A stretch of 51,576 bases of DNA from Bradyrhizobium pachyrhizi (GTDB taxonomy: Bacteria > Pseudomonadota > Alphaproteobacteria > Rhizobiales > Xanthobacteraceae), in contig NZ_LFIQ01000010.1 in the NCBI RefSeq assembly GCF_001189245.1, positions 1-51,576 on the forward strand. The letters are read 5' to 3'. The notes under the pieces are model-generated. The model searched no databases. It saw only the letters and a program-made list of their open reading frames with translations, and had not been told where the DNA came from. Shown in pieces: positions 18,684 to 27,671 of the stretch. The number at the start of each line of letters is the position of its first letter. Within the stretch, counting starts at the first letter, position 1. The translations under genes and the position numbers were made by a program.

Positions 18684-20615
18684 ATGATGAGGCGTCCGAC
18701 TATTGTTTGCGAGGAAGTTCGCGATCGGGGCGACAATGGAAAGCAATCGCAGGTTTCGGCACCTCCCGACATCTATACGTCGTCGGAGATACCAACACCG
18801 AGCGAACGTCCGCTAAGCGTTTACGCATTTGATCCGAGCGCAGGTCGCCTTGTTGGAAACTACATGACCGCATCGGTACGTTATGAAGCGGTTCAACCAG
18901 GTCCGATCGGCGAACGATTCGCGGTGATCGACTACGACGGGGCAAACAAGACATTTTACCAGCCGGTCGATCTAAACGATCCGAGGCTCCTGATCCGCGG
19001 GGGCCTCGCACCAAGCGAGGCAGATCCTCGCTTTCACCAGCAGATGGTCTATGCGGTGGCGAGCGAAACGCTGCAGCGGTTCGAGTTCGCGCTGGGACGT
19101 CGGATTCATTGGCGGGGCACAAAGCGCTCGGCTAGCGCCGATCCAGTTCCGCGCGGCGCGTCTCGCTGCCTCAATCTATTTCCTCACGCCATGTGCCAGG
19201 CGAACGCGTTTTATAGTCCCGATGCACACGGAATCCTCTTCGGGTATTTCAGAGCCAGCCGCAGCAATCCGGGAAGCAATCTTCCCGGGCAGACCGTCTT
19301 CACGTGCCTGTCGCATGACATTATCGCGCACGAGACGACGCATGCGATCGTCGACGGTATACGCAGCTTCTTTACCGAACCAACCAATATCGACGTTCCG
19401 GCATTTCACGAGGCATTCGCAGATCTTGCCGCGTTGTTCTCGCACTTCTCACACAAGGAGTTCCTGCTTGACACCTTGGAAAAAACCGGCGGCCGATTGT
19501 TCGACTCGCACCTCAAACCAGAGCTAGCAATTTCGGCCGGATCGACTGGAGCGGGCATTCAGGCGCAGATTGGAAAAGCCAATCCCCTCGTCGCCCTCGC
19601 GACCCAGTTTGGAGAGGCAGTCGGTTTGCGCGGCGCGCTCCGCAGCGCGCTCGGCACACCGCCCAATTCAAACGACATTAACGTCAAGACGGAACCTCAC
19701 GATCGCGGGTCGATCCTGGTCGCTGCGGTGTTCGATGCGTACTTCACCATCTATATCCGCAGAACAGCGGATCTCTTTCGGATTCATCGCGCTGGTGGCG
19801 GCAATCTCGACCATGACGATCTGCCCGCGCCGCTCGCCGAACGCCTGGCAGCGGAGGCAAGTCATACGGCAGAGCAGTTTTTCGTCATTTGTGCACGAGC
19901 GCTTGACTACTGCCCGCCGGTCGACATCACCTTTGGAGATTTTTTGCGCGCCGTCCTGACTGCGGACCTCGATCTGCATCCAAACGATCCGGACGGTGTT
20001 CGCGACGCGCTGATGCAGGCATTCCGCCTGCGCGGAGTCATTGCAGACGGAGCGTCTTCATTCTCTGAAGAATCCCTGTTCTGGCCGAAAGTCCGGCGCG
20101 ATGCACTCCCGACCGTCGACGGACTTCAATTCGGCGATCCGAACGGATTGACCAAGTCCGAGAAGGACAATAACGGGGACGTTCTGCGCGCCTATGCGCA
20201 GAAGTACGGTGACCTGCTCGGGTTTGATAAGAATCTCGGCAAAATCCAGGCACTTTCGTTTCATCCCATGTTTCACATGGGCGAAGACGGTCGGCTGTTT
20301 GTGGATATGGTGGCTGAATTGGTCCAAACCGTGCGAACGCCGTTCGGTGATGCTGGCTCGGGTACTTTTCCAATGCGGAACGGCGTGACGCTGCTGATCT
20401 CTCAGGACCCGCCGCAAGCGGACAAGAGGCCGCCGCCGAGAATACGGTTTGTGATTGCAAAGCTTCACAGCGCTGAGCGCGAGGATCGCGTGCGGACATA
20501 CTATGCCTCGAGCGGCCGCGCGATCAGCTCCAAGATTGAAAGTGGCGAGGTCGGCGAAGCAGGAGACGACGCACGCTTCCAGCTTGATTTCGGCTTACTG
20601 CACGCCGGAGCTTAA
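18684..20615 (+). CDS. HExxH (gluzincin-type) metallopeptidase
   Basis: 643 residues, ATG 18684 with a GAGG ribosome-binding site. The zinc site is explicit: SHDIIAHETTHAIVDG (HExxH near residues 216-220) and, about 21 residues on, FHEAFADLAALF, whose Glu is the expected third ligand. This spacing is that of gluzincins such as thermolysin-like (M4) peptidases. No signal peptide is seen, unlike secreted M4 enzymes, and the N-terminal 130 residues and C-terminal 250 residues do not match a usual M4 propeptide layout. An intracellular protease fits a processing or activating role for a neighbour. It lies between the patatin gene and an MBL gene whose start follows after two bases. Confidence 0.75.
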   Translation: MMRRPTIVCEEVRDRGDNGKQSQVSAPPDIYTSSEIPTPSERPLSVYAFDPSAGRLVGNYMTASVRYEAVQPGPIGERFAVIDYDGANKTFYQPVDLNDPRLLIRGGLAPSEADPRFHQQMVYAVASETLQRFEFALGRRIHWRGTKRSASADPVPRGASRCLNLFPHAMCQANAFYSPDAHGILFGYFRASRSNPGSNLPGQTVFTCLSHDIIAHETTHAIVDGIRSFFTEPTNIDVPAFHEAFADLAALFSHFSHKEFLLDTLEKTGGRLFDSHLKPELAISAGSTGAGIQAQIGKANPLVALATQFGEAVGLRGALRSALGTPPNSNDINVKTEPHDRGSILVAAVFDAYFTIYIRRTADLFRIHRAGGGNLDHDDLPAPLAERLAAEASHTAEQFFVICARALDYCPPVDITFGDFLRAVLTADLDLHPNDPDGVRDALMQAFRLRGVIADGASSFSEESLFWPKVRRDALPTVDGLQFGDPNGLTKSEKDNNGDVLRAYAQKYGDLLGFDKNLGKIQALSFHPMFHMGEDGRLFVDMVAELVQTVRTPFGDAGSGTFPMRNGVTLLISQDPPQADKRPPPRIRFVIAKLHSAEREDRVRTYYASSGRAISSKIESGEVGEAGDDARFQLDFGLLHAGA

Positions 20616-20617
20616 TC

Positions 20618-22045
20618 ATGGCACCCAAGAAAAAATCCACCCCCAAAGTTCGGAACAAGACGGCAAAGGCACCTGCCAGGAAGGCCGGCAAGGCCGCGAA
20701 GATGCCTCCGCGCGGGACGGACACGAGCTCGCCTTCGACCGATCCTTCTTCAAACGAGAGCGCCCGAGGGTTACGGGTACGAATGTTTCGAGTTGGTTTT
20801 GGCGATTTCTTTCTCTTGACTGTGCCGATGGCCGGCGGGGCGAGCGAGCATGTTCTGATAGACTGCGGCGTTCACGCGCAGGACCTCGGGAGCATCCGGG
20901 ATGCGGTGCAGCAGATGGCTAACGATTGCGGCTCTAAGCTCGCGCTCGTCATCATGACGCATCGACATGCCGACCACATATCGGGCTTTGCGAGCTGTAG
21001 CGACATCTTCAGCGGCTTCACGGTCGAACGTGTTTGGATGCCTTGGTTCGAGGATCCAAAGAACGACAAAGCGATGGCCTTTCAGGCGAGCCTCACTGCG
21101 ATCGCCGATAATCTTTCGGCGAAATTCGCCGCGCGAGGCGGCAGTGATTCGTCGATGCTCAAGGATATGGTCGACAATATCACCGGAGGGATGGCAGCCG
21201 CCGGCGGGGGGTCAAAAAATCAAAAGGCCTTGGATGTCCTTCACAGGGGCTTCAAGAACGAGGCGGACTATGATTACTACAAGGCCGGCGACCAGCCCAT
21301 CTTGCCCAAGAGTCTCACTGATGCCGGTCTATCCGCCCAGATCCTCGGTCCGCCGATTGATCCCAAGCTCATCTCGCAAATGACCAAGGTGAACCAGCAG
21401 TATTTGTCTGACGAGATCGAGACAGATGACGAAGTGGTGCGACCGTTTCCCAAGGCATTTTGCACCGACAAGAACGGCTATCCCAGTGACGCTTTCAGGA
21501 TTTATGACGATCAGACGATAATCCACTTGATCGATGGCGCGCAGCCCGACGTCTTAGCGGCTCGCGCCAAGGCGGCGGATAACACCTTGAACAACCAAAG
21601 CCTCGTCGTCCTGTTCAGCTTTCGAGGAAGGCATTTACTGTTTGCCGGTGATGCCCAGTGGGGCAACTGGGAAAACTTTCTGTACGGCGGGGCGTATGGA
21701 ACCCCGGGCCATACCGAGCTGACCAAAAATGCCCAGTCGATCCTGGGGAAGATCGACTTCTACAAAGTAGGTCATCATGGCAGTGCAAATGCGACGCCAA
21801 AGGATGCGGTAGCAGCTATGAGGCTCGGCTGCGTTGGGATGTGCTCCACGCAGATCCACGCATACAACCAGGTTCCTCGAGAGCCCTTGCTGGACGCTCT
21901 GCGCGGGCGAATGGAAGGTCAACTGGCAAGGAGCGACCAAGTGGCCACGCAAGGGACGAAGGCTGAGAAGACGGCTGGCGAGCTCCCGGATCAGTTCAAG
22001 GTCCCGGCCACGGGCGAATTATTTATTGATTATGAGTTCAACTAG
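20618..22045 (+). CDS. metallo-beta-lactamase-fold hydrolase (ComEC-like branch)
   Basis: 475 residues, ATG 20618, two bases after the peptidase stop, with its CCGGAG ribosome-binding site inside that gene. A Lys-, Ala- and Pro-rich N-terminal tail of about 45 residues precedes the MBL domain. Metal motifs are present: VIMTHRHADHISG (HxHxDH, near residues 113-119), LLFAGDAQWGNW (Asp ligand), and KVGHHGSANA (His ligand). The GDA...HHGS order is typical of the ComEC/Rec2-type MBL domain, which acts on phosphodiesters such as DNA. No signal peptide is evident, so a cytoplasmic nuclease- or nucleotide-cleaving role is plausible. Its last 14 bases overlap the start of a second MBL gene. Confidence 0.8.
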   Translation: MAPKKKSTPKVRNKTAKAPARKAGKAAKMPPRGTDTSSPSTDPSSNESARGLRVRMFRVGFGDFFLLTVPMAGGASEHVLIDCGVHAQDLGSIRDAVQQMANDCGSKLALVIMTHRHADHISGFASCSDIFSGFTVERVWMPWFEDPKNDKAMAFQASLTAIADNLSAKFAARGGSDSSMLKDMVDNITGGMAAAGGGSKNQKALDVLHRGFKNEADYDYYKAGDQPILPKSLTDAGLSAQILGPPIDPKLISQMTKVNQQYLSDEIETDDEVVRPFPKAFCTDKNGYPSDAFRIYDDQTIIHLIDGAQPDVLAARAKAADNTLNNQSLVVLFSFRGRHLLFAGDAQWGNWENFLYGGAYGTPGHTELTKNAQSILGKIDFYKVGHHGSANATPKDAVAAMRLGCVGMCSTQIHAYNQVPREPLLDALRGRMEGQLARSDQVATQGTKAEKTAGELPDQFKVPATGELFIDYEFN

Positions 22046-22997
22046 CGAGCCGGCATGCCCCATGAGACTGAACCACTTCTTCCTGCCTGAATGTGCTTTT
22101 AAGGTTCCCGGCAGAGTCTACGCACGACTGATCGAATGGAATCGATCAGAGTATGCGCTGTTTGATGCAGTCGACGCCGACTGGTTCGACGGTGAGAACG
22201 CCTCATCACTGGGACCTCTGACCACTGGCCTTTGGCTTTCGCTTTCGACGGGGGCCCTGGTTTACGCGATCGAGATCAACTCACGGCTAGGCGAGGATCT
22301 CGCGGCCCTGGAATGGTCGGGCAGGCTTCCGACGTGGTTAGAGCTTCAAATATTCGAAGACGAACATGGCCCAGCTAATCTATACGGAAACATAAACGGG
22401 CCAGCCGTGCGTGTGCGCTTCTCTCAAGGGGGTATCACACCGCATGTTCTAAGCAGCTTGAAGAGAGTAACCGATTTATCGCCCTACGCAAAATCAGGCG
22501 ATGAACTCCGAGAAGCTCTGCCGGCCGACAGTGTAGAGAGAGTTTTCGTTCTGGATGTTGGACAAGGCGCAGCCAACGCGCTGGTCACGAAATCGAAGAA
22601 GGTATTGGCTTATATTGATCTTGGAGCGGGCGTTCTGGCGGACACCGGCACATGGCCGGCTGCAATGACCGGGATATGTCTTAAGGACGATCCCGTGGTG
22701 GTGCTTACTCATTGGCACTACGATCATTTTCATGCCGCCAACAAGTTTACGACAGCGCTCAACAGAACCTGGATCGCCCCTTTTCAGAGGATAGGACCCG
22801 GCCCGCAATCCGCTATGGCGAGCAGCATTGCTCAAAATGGGAACCTGTTGATCTGGAATGGAAAGGGCATTCTGAAGAAGGGGAGCGATCGAGCTCGAGC
22901 GTTGCACGGGATCGACAGGGAACTTCAATCGTTCCGGGATCGCCATATGGGTCAATGGGCCGAACCACCAAGACGATCCAATCTTGCTGCCCGGTGA
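22032..22997 (+). CDS. second MBL-fold protein, N-terminal part (frameshifted)
   Basis: Chosen start is ATG 22032, overlapping the previous stop; ATG 22062 is an alternative. The long in-frame extension back to 21834 lies inside the previous gene and is not used. About 200 residues of unassigned sequence precede the MBL strand VFVLDVGQGAANAL (the DVGQG box) and VVLTHWHYDHFHAAN (HxHxDH, near residues 225-231). After about residue 283 the frame loses family-like sequence, while the +1 frame continues with IELERCTGSTGNFNRSGIAI and ILLPGDAGYSD. A one-base insertion near 22885-22888 is therefore likely. The remainder is the next feature. Confidence 0.7.
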   Translation: MSSTSEPACPMRLNHFFLPECAFKVPGRVYARLIEWNRSEYALFDAVDADWFDGENASSLGPLTTGLWLSLSTGALVYAIEINSRLGEDLAALEWSGRLPTWLELQIFEDEHGPANLYGNINGPAVRVRFSQGGITPHVLSSLKRVTDLSPYAKSGDELREALPADSVERVFVLDVGQGAANALVTKSKKVLAYIDLGAGVLADTGTWPAAMTGICLKDDPVVVLTHWHYDHFHAANKFTTALNRTWIAPFQRIGPGPQSAMASSIAQNGNLLIWNGKGILKKGSDRARALHGIDRELQSFRDRHMGQWAEPPRRSNLAAR

Positions 22998-23355
22998 CGC
23001 CGGATACTCCGACATCCCGTCCTTGAAGCGCTCAGTGCGGTCGATCACGTCATTGGTCGTATCTCATCATGGCGGACGGGCTCCGGGCAAGGCGCCCGCA
23101 AAGCCAAACCTATCGACGGCCCGCGCTGCAATGTCTTTTGGAAACAAGAACAGCTACAAGCATCCGCTAGCACCGTCCATCGCAAAATTGCAGAAGGCCG
23201 GATGGCTGATCGGCTTTCCGAAGCCAGTACAGGACGATCGTCGTACTGAGGATCGAGGCTTGAAGGGTCTCGGCACAATCGATCTCCGCTGGAGTGGCTC
23301 GGCCATCGGCTCGTATCCGTGCAATTGTGGCTGCTCGATTGAGCCAACGCAGTAG
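22876..23355 (+). CDS. C-terminal part of the second MBL-fold protein (out of frame)
   Basis: In this frame the sequence resumes the MBL fold: NFNRSGIAIWV, DPILLPGDAGYSD (Asp ligand), and SLVVSHHGGRAPGK (His ligand), ending SYPCNCGCSIEPTQ with an unusual Cys cluster (CNCGC). The frame opens after a stop at 22873 and has no good start of its own; a TTG at 22984 exists but would cut the GDA strand. It only makes sense joined to 22032-22997. With the frames joined, the protein would have about 440 residues. Confidence 0.65.
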   Translation, partial: RRGAIELERCTGSTGNFNRSGIAIWVNGPNHQDDPILLPGDAGYSDIPSLKRSVRSITSLVVSHHGGRAPGKAPAKPNLSTARAAMSFGNKNSYKHPLAPSIAKLQKAGWLIGFPKPVQDDRRTEDRGLKGLGTIDLRWSGSAIGSYPCNCGCSIEPTQ

Positions 23356-23682
23356 GGTTCGCGACTGCCTAGTCTAAACCGTCGGGTCGCGTTCAGCGCC
23401 ACCCCGCCGTTGCGGAGCGGCAGCAGGCAGCGCAGATAATTCGCATGCAGGCTGAGTGGGCTGAGCGAATAAGTTTAGCAAAAAGAACCTGGATCACGAA
23501 CCATCTGGCAGAACGCCGAAAAGCTGCGCAACTATATAGAAAAACGAAGCAAACCTGCCCAATGACATCGTACATCTCACTCGTCCCTAGACCGTAAGTC
23601 GCGGGCGCGCGCCCAGCACGCGACCGTTAGATCCGCACAACCTTTTTGAACATATCTGATTGCTGGGCAGGGGTGACTCGGT
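23356..23682. other. interval upstream of hamA
   Basis: About 330 bases between the MBL operon and the Hachiman genes. It has no supportable ORF, and a GGGCAGGGG ribosome-binding-type stretch lies just before the hamA TTG. It presumably carries the hamA promoter, but I cannot define its boxes. Confidence 0.4.
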
Positions 23683-24534
23683 TTGACTGCATATAAGTTT
23701 AAACCCAAGCGATTTCTTGAAAGGCTTTATTTTCTTGATAGCGCAAATCCCGTCGACGCCATCTGTTGTGCGGGTTTCGAGCTGAAGGCCTGGCGCTGCA
23801 TTCCGTTCGCAGAGCATCTGATCGAATGGCTCCCCGAATATGCCCTTCCTGAAGATGAGCTCGCGATCACGCATGCCAATATGTATGTGAAGCTGAAGAA
23901 GGCGGCTGTTCGGGTCTACACGAGCAAGAAGTACGCAAAGCGCGGTGAAGCCGGCGAAATCGCACTTCACGCGATTTGCCGTGAGTTTTTTAATACCACG
24001 CCAATTTCGAACCGCGTTTTTTACAAGAGCGCCTCGAATGACGTGGTGAAGGCATTCGACATGGTACACGCCCGCTTTCCTCAAGCCGGCGGGGTTGAAC
24101 TTTGGCTCGGCGAGTCAAAGCTATATTTGGACACCATGGACGCGATCACCGAGGCTCTGAAGTCGGTGACGGAACATCTGGAGCAAGGATTTCTAAAGGA
24201 GCAAAAGCTTCTTCTCGGGCCTCAAATACCAAAAACCACGCCGCGGTACGATGAGTTGATGGAGCTCTTCGAGCCTCAAACGAGCCTCGACAAATTCATT
24301 TCGTGCGGAGTGTTCGTCATCGGCATTCTCTCCAACAGCAAGGCATGCGCCGGTGCAACGCAAATCACCGACGCCTATAAGGCCGCTCTAGAAAAGGAAT
24401 TCGACGCGATTAGCGAGCGACTTGCCAGGTCCGGGCTGACCAAAAGCATACGCATGGTTCTGCTGTACGTGCCGCTAGCCGACAAGGATGGCTTTGTCAC
24501 CGCATTCGATGACAAGTTGAAGGGGCTGCAATGA
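23683..24534 (+). CDS. hamA: HamA, nuclease component of the Hachiman anti-phage system (DUF1837)
   Basis: 283 residues, the usual HamA size. The signature is GGVELWLGESKLY: Glu144 and Lys146 form the E-x-K of the nuclease site that in characterised HamA proteins is needed for DNA cleavage. Upstream, EIALHAICREFF carries another conserved acidic residue. In characterised Hachiman, HamA is held inactive by HamB and released on damage sensing to degrade DNA, aborting infection. The start is forced to be TTG at 23683, because an in-frame TGA lies at 23674-23676 and the first ATG is 67 codons in. The stop overlaps the hamB ATG (ATGA), a classic coupled pair. Confidence 0.9.
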   Translation: MTAYKFKPKRFLERLYFLDSANPVDAICCAGFELKAWRCIPFAEHLIEWLPEYALPEDELAITHANMYVKLKKAAVRVYTSKKYAKRGEAGEIALHAICREFFNTTPISNRVFYKSASNDVVKAFDMVHARFPQAGGVELWLGESKLYLDTMDAITEALKSVTEHLEQGFLKEQKLLLGPQIPKTTPRYDELMELFEPQTSLDKFISCGVFVIGILSNSKACAGATQITDAYKAALEKEFDAISERLARSGLTKSIRMVLLYVPLADKDGFVTAFDDKLKGLQ

Positions 24535-26615
24535 CAGTTACCCAACAGCAGTGGCACGAGATCGAGAGCCTTCACGGTTCTGCGCTCAAGGAGCGTATAT
24601 TTTCCATCCTTCAGGAAACCGCTCGGGACATTCAAACACTTGATGTCGACGATCCCGGTGTCCTCGCCGTGGTCCCTCGCCTTGCGAACCTCCTGGAGAC
24701 AAGGCCTGAGCTGGCTTCCTACCGCGAGATCTTCAGCACCTTGGCCCGCGCCGTGGGACTATGGAACTACATCGACAAGGACGCCGCGGACTACCGCGAT
24801 GCGGCAGTTGCGGACGCAGTCACTTCCGATGAACTGGATGGAATCACGTTCCATAGAGAACAGATAGCGGCATTAAACACGCTTCTATCCGGTAACAACC
24901 TCGTCTTGAGTGCGCCGACGAGCTTTGGAAAGAGCCTATTGATTGACGCTCTTCTCGCCACCGGCCGATATAGGCGGGTCGCCATCGTTCTCCCGACAAT
25001 CGCCCTGCTTGACGAATTCCGCCGAAGAATAGAGCGACGGTTTGGCGGCAAGTTCGCACTGATCATGTATCACTCGCAAGAGGCTCCCGCCGATGGAAGT
25101 GTAATTTTCCTCGGCACGCAGGAACGGCTGATCAACCGCAAGGATTTGGGCACAATCGATCTGGCAGTCGTGGACGAGTTCTACAAGCTCGACCCCTCAC
25201 GCCAGGACGACCGCAGCTCGACATTGAACGCAGCGGTCTATCAACTCTTGCGACGCTCCAAGCAGTTCTTCTTTCTCGGCCCCAACATCGAGACGGTTCG
25301 CTACTCGGCAGATAACCGCTGGAAGTTCGAGTTCCTCCATACGCGCTTCTCAACGGTCGCGGTTGATACGTTCGATCTGACCCGGATCAAGAACAAGGAA
25401 GAGCGCCTGACAGCGGAGCTCAAGAGCTCAAGCAATTGGCCATCGCTTGTCTTCATTTCCTCGCCCGACCGCGCAAATCAGCTTGCGACCACGCTCACGC
25501 AAGAGAGCAGTTTCGCAAAGCTTGGCGACATGTCGGCGTGGATCGACGACAATTTCGGCGAGGGCTGGGAGCTGAGCGAAGCTGTTGCCGCCGGCGTAGC
25601 CGTGCACCATGGACGTATACCGCGTTCATTGGCCTCTCAATTCGTTCGAATGTTCAACCGCGGCGAGTTACCGATCCTGATCTGCACCTCGACGCTGATC
25701 GAGGGAGTGAATACAGCGGCGAAGTCCGTGCTGATTTACGACAAGCAAATCGCCCGAAAGGACTACGACTTTTTTACCTTCTCGAACATTCGCGGCCGCG
25801 CCGGCAGGCTCGGTCAGCATCACGTCGGCGCTGTGTATCTTTTCCACGCCCCACCGGACCAGGAGGCCATCGAGGTGGAGCCCCCGCTCTTCGGCGATCT
25901 TGACCAGGCCCCTGACGAACTCGTCGTCCACATCTCCGACGAGGACAGCTCCCCTGCCATAAGCGACCGCGTCGCAGAACTCGCCCGCACGATGGGACTG
26001 TCATCTGATGAGCTCCGTCTCGCGTCGTCCGTCGGACTCGAAGATGCAGCGGCACTCAAACAGCAAACCCAGATTGCGTCGCGCCAAGGGGCCCGCGTGC
26101 ACTGGACCGGCTCACCCAAATACGACGACATTCACGCCGTATGTCGAATCATTTGCGGCGTTCGGAACGCGAACGAGTTTGGTGTTCGCAGTGCGGCACA
26201 GCTCGCCGTCTATTTGACAAACTTGCGTACTCACGGGACGCTGCGAGGCTTCTTTCGCTGGCACAGCAGCTCATATCGTGGCGCCCCGCGCGGTCAGGAC
26301 AACATTTTCCGTTTTCTGCGCTCCTGTGAGTACGGGCTGCCGCAACTGTTCTTGGTGGTTGAGCTCTTCGCCAAACGCATTGAACCGAAAACCAATTACG
26401 GCCTGTTTGTGGCCGAGATGCCTCGCTGGTTTCGAATGGAAGTCCTCAAGAACCTCGACGAACAGGGAGTACCGGTACAGATTTCTGAGCGCTTTCTCGT
26501 GCGCGACGATACGATCGACAGTTTGCGTCGGCGATTGATCCAGGAGGCGCGGAGCAGCCGGGACCGACTTACGCCGCTCGAGAAGCAGTGGGTGCTTGAT
26601 GCCCTAGCCGTTTGA
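24531..26615 (+). CDS. hamB: HamB, SF2 helicase of the Hachiman anti-phage system
   Basis: 694 residues. Helicase motifs in order: Walker A APTSFGKSLL (Lys134), Walker B VVDEFYKLD (Asp215, a DEFY variant of DEAH), motif V-like CTSTLIEGVN, and motif VI NIRGRAGRLG near residue 420. The C-terminal 200 residues are helical, as in HamB. In known systems HamB is a DNA-scanning ATPase that binds HamA and senses damaged or phage-altered DNA. ATG at 24531 overlaps the hamA stop by four bases. All motifs look intact, so the pair is probably functional. The IS5 composite begins 166 bases downstream. Confidence 0.9.
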   Translation: MTVTQQQWHEIESLHGSALKERIFSILQETARDIQTLDVDDPGVLAVVPRLANLLETRPELASYREIFSTLARAVGLWNYIDKDAADYRDAAVADAVTSDELDGITFHREQIAALNTLLSGNNLVLSAPTSFGKSLLIDALLATGRYRRVAIVLPTIALLDEFRRRIERRFGGKFALIMYHSQEAPADGSVIFLGTQERLINRKDLGTIDLAVVDEFYKLDPSRQDDRSSTLNAAVYQLLRRSKQFFFLGPNIETVRYSADNRWKFEFLHTRFSTVAVDTFDLTRIKNKEERLTAELKSSSNWPSLVFISSPDRANQLATTLTQESSFAKLGDMSAWIDDNFGEGWELSEAVAAGVAVHHGRIPRSLASQFVRMFNRGELPILICTSTLIEGVNTAAKSVLIYDKQIARKDYDFFTFSNIRGRAGRLGQHHVGAVYLFHAPPDQEAIEVEPPLFGDLDQAPDELVVHISDEDSSPAISDRVAELARTMGLSSDELRLASSVGLEDAAALKQQTQIASRQGARVHWTGSPKYDDIHAVCRIICGVRNANEFGVRSAAQLAVYLTNLRTHGTLRGFFRWHSSSYRGAPRGQDNIFRFLRSCEYGLPQLFLVVELFAKRIEPKTNYGLFVAEMPRWFRMEVLKNLDEQGVPVQISERFLVRDDTIDSLRRRLIQEARSSRDRLTPLEKQWVLDALAV

Positions 26616-27290
26616 AGCAGCCCGGTTCGGCCATTGGACAACCCCGCGAGCGACTTTGGCGGCGCCCTGACGAAGCCTTTTGCCGCTCGCCGATATTGGC
26701 GCCGCGCCGAGCGCTAAGAGATTCATGCCGGAGCACCTCAAAGCTTGGCGCCCTCTGTTGGCATCATAGGCCGCGTAGGAAGTCGTCCGTGAAGAATGCG
26801 GATTGACCTGAGAAATAAGCAGAATTGGTCTTGATATAGTATTCGATTTTGCAGGAAAGCGGGGTGTTGGACCTCGCTTTCTTGCGTTTGGGATTTTGCT
26901 TTTGGGCGATTCGTGATTCCCTGACGGCGTCGTCGACATTGGGGAATGCGATGAGCAAGCCGCGGGATGATCGCCAGAAAGACCTGTTGCTTCCGGCGCT
27001 CGATCAGATCATCGACATGGGTCATCCGCTGGTGCGGTTGGCAGCGCTGATCGACTGGAACATCCTGAATGAGCGCTTCAGTTCGGTGTGCCAAGCCGGG
27101 TCGGGACAGCCGGGCTTGCCGACGCGGCTCGTCGCCGGCCTGTTCATTTTGAAGCACATGCACAACCTGTCAGATGAGGTGCTGTGCGCTCCCTGGATCG
27201 AGAACCCCTCACATGGGGAATTGGGTGTCAAGACAAGATGCACCTTTTTGTTTGACTGGAGCCACCTTTTCGCCCCGACCACATGCGCTC

Positions 27291-27379
27291 TTGGATGGCG
27301 CGCGCAGATCAAGTCAAGGCCGGCCCGAAGGGACGCCGCGAAGCGGCTTGGCCTTGATTTGATCGAGCACGCCATCCAG
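27291..27379. repeat. long imperfect palindrome in the IS110 noncoding end
   Basis: The arms TTGGATGGCG...GATCAAGTCAAGGCC and GGCCTTGATTTGATC...CGCCATCCA pair almost perfectly, about 30 bases per arm around a roughly 25-base loop. It could be a dispersed palindromic repeat of the host genome that entered the element, or a structured part of the IS110 guide RNA. Confidence 0.6.
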
Positions 27380-27623
27380 CTTTTATGGTTGGGTGTAAGC
27401 TGCTTCTCTCCTCGCGAAGCGCAAAGTCAAATCGATCGGTTTCCAAGTTCCAAAGCCCGACTGCATGACGCGGCTCGATTGCCGAGCCTGGTCCACCTCA
27501 CATTCGGTCGCCGCTCATGACGGCCGCACCAATATCCCGCTTGCGGCGGGCGGGGCTCAGGATGACGAGACCATTCTATTAGTCGGCATTTCGCCATGGG
27601 GTTCTTCGGCTCGTCGACCTGGG

Positions 27624-27649
27624 CCACCAGGGTTGATGAACCCAGGTGG
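27624..27649 (-). terminator. hairpin just downstream of the IS110 recombinase
   Basis: CCACCAGGGTT and AACCCAGGTGG pair with one mismatch around a four-base loop, 22 bases past the recombinase stop. It may end the recombinase mRNA or be a stem of the guide RNA. No clear T run follows. Confidence 0.45.
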
Positions 27650-27671
27650 CTTTCGCGATGGCTTGAGCGGA

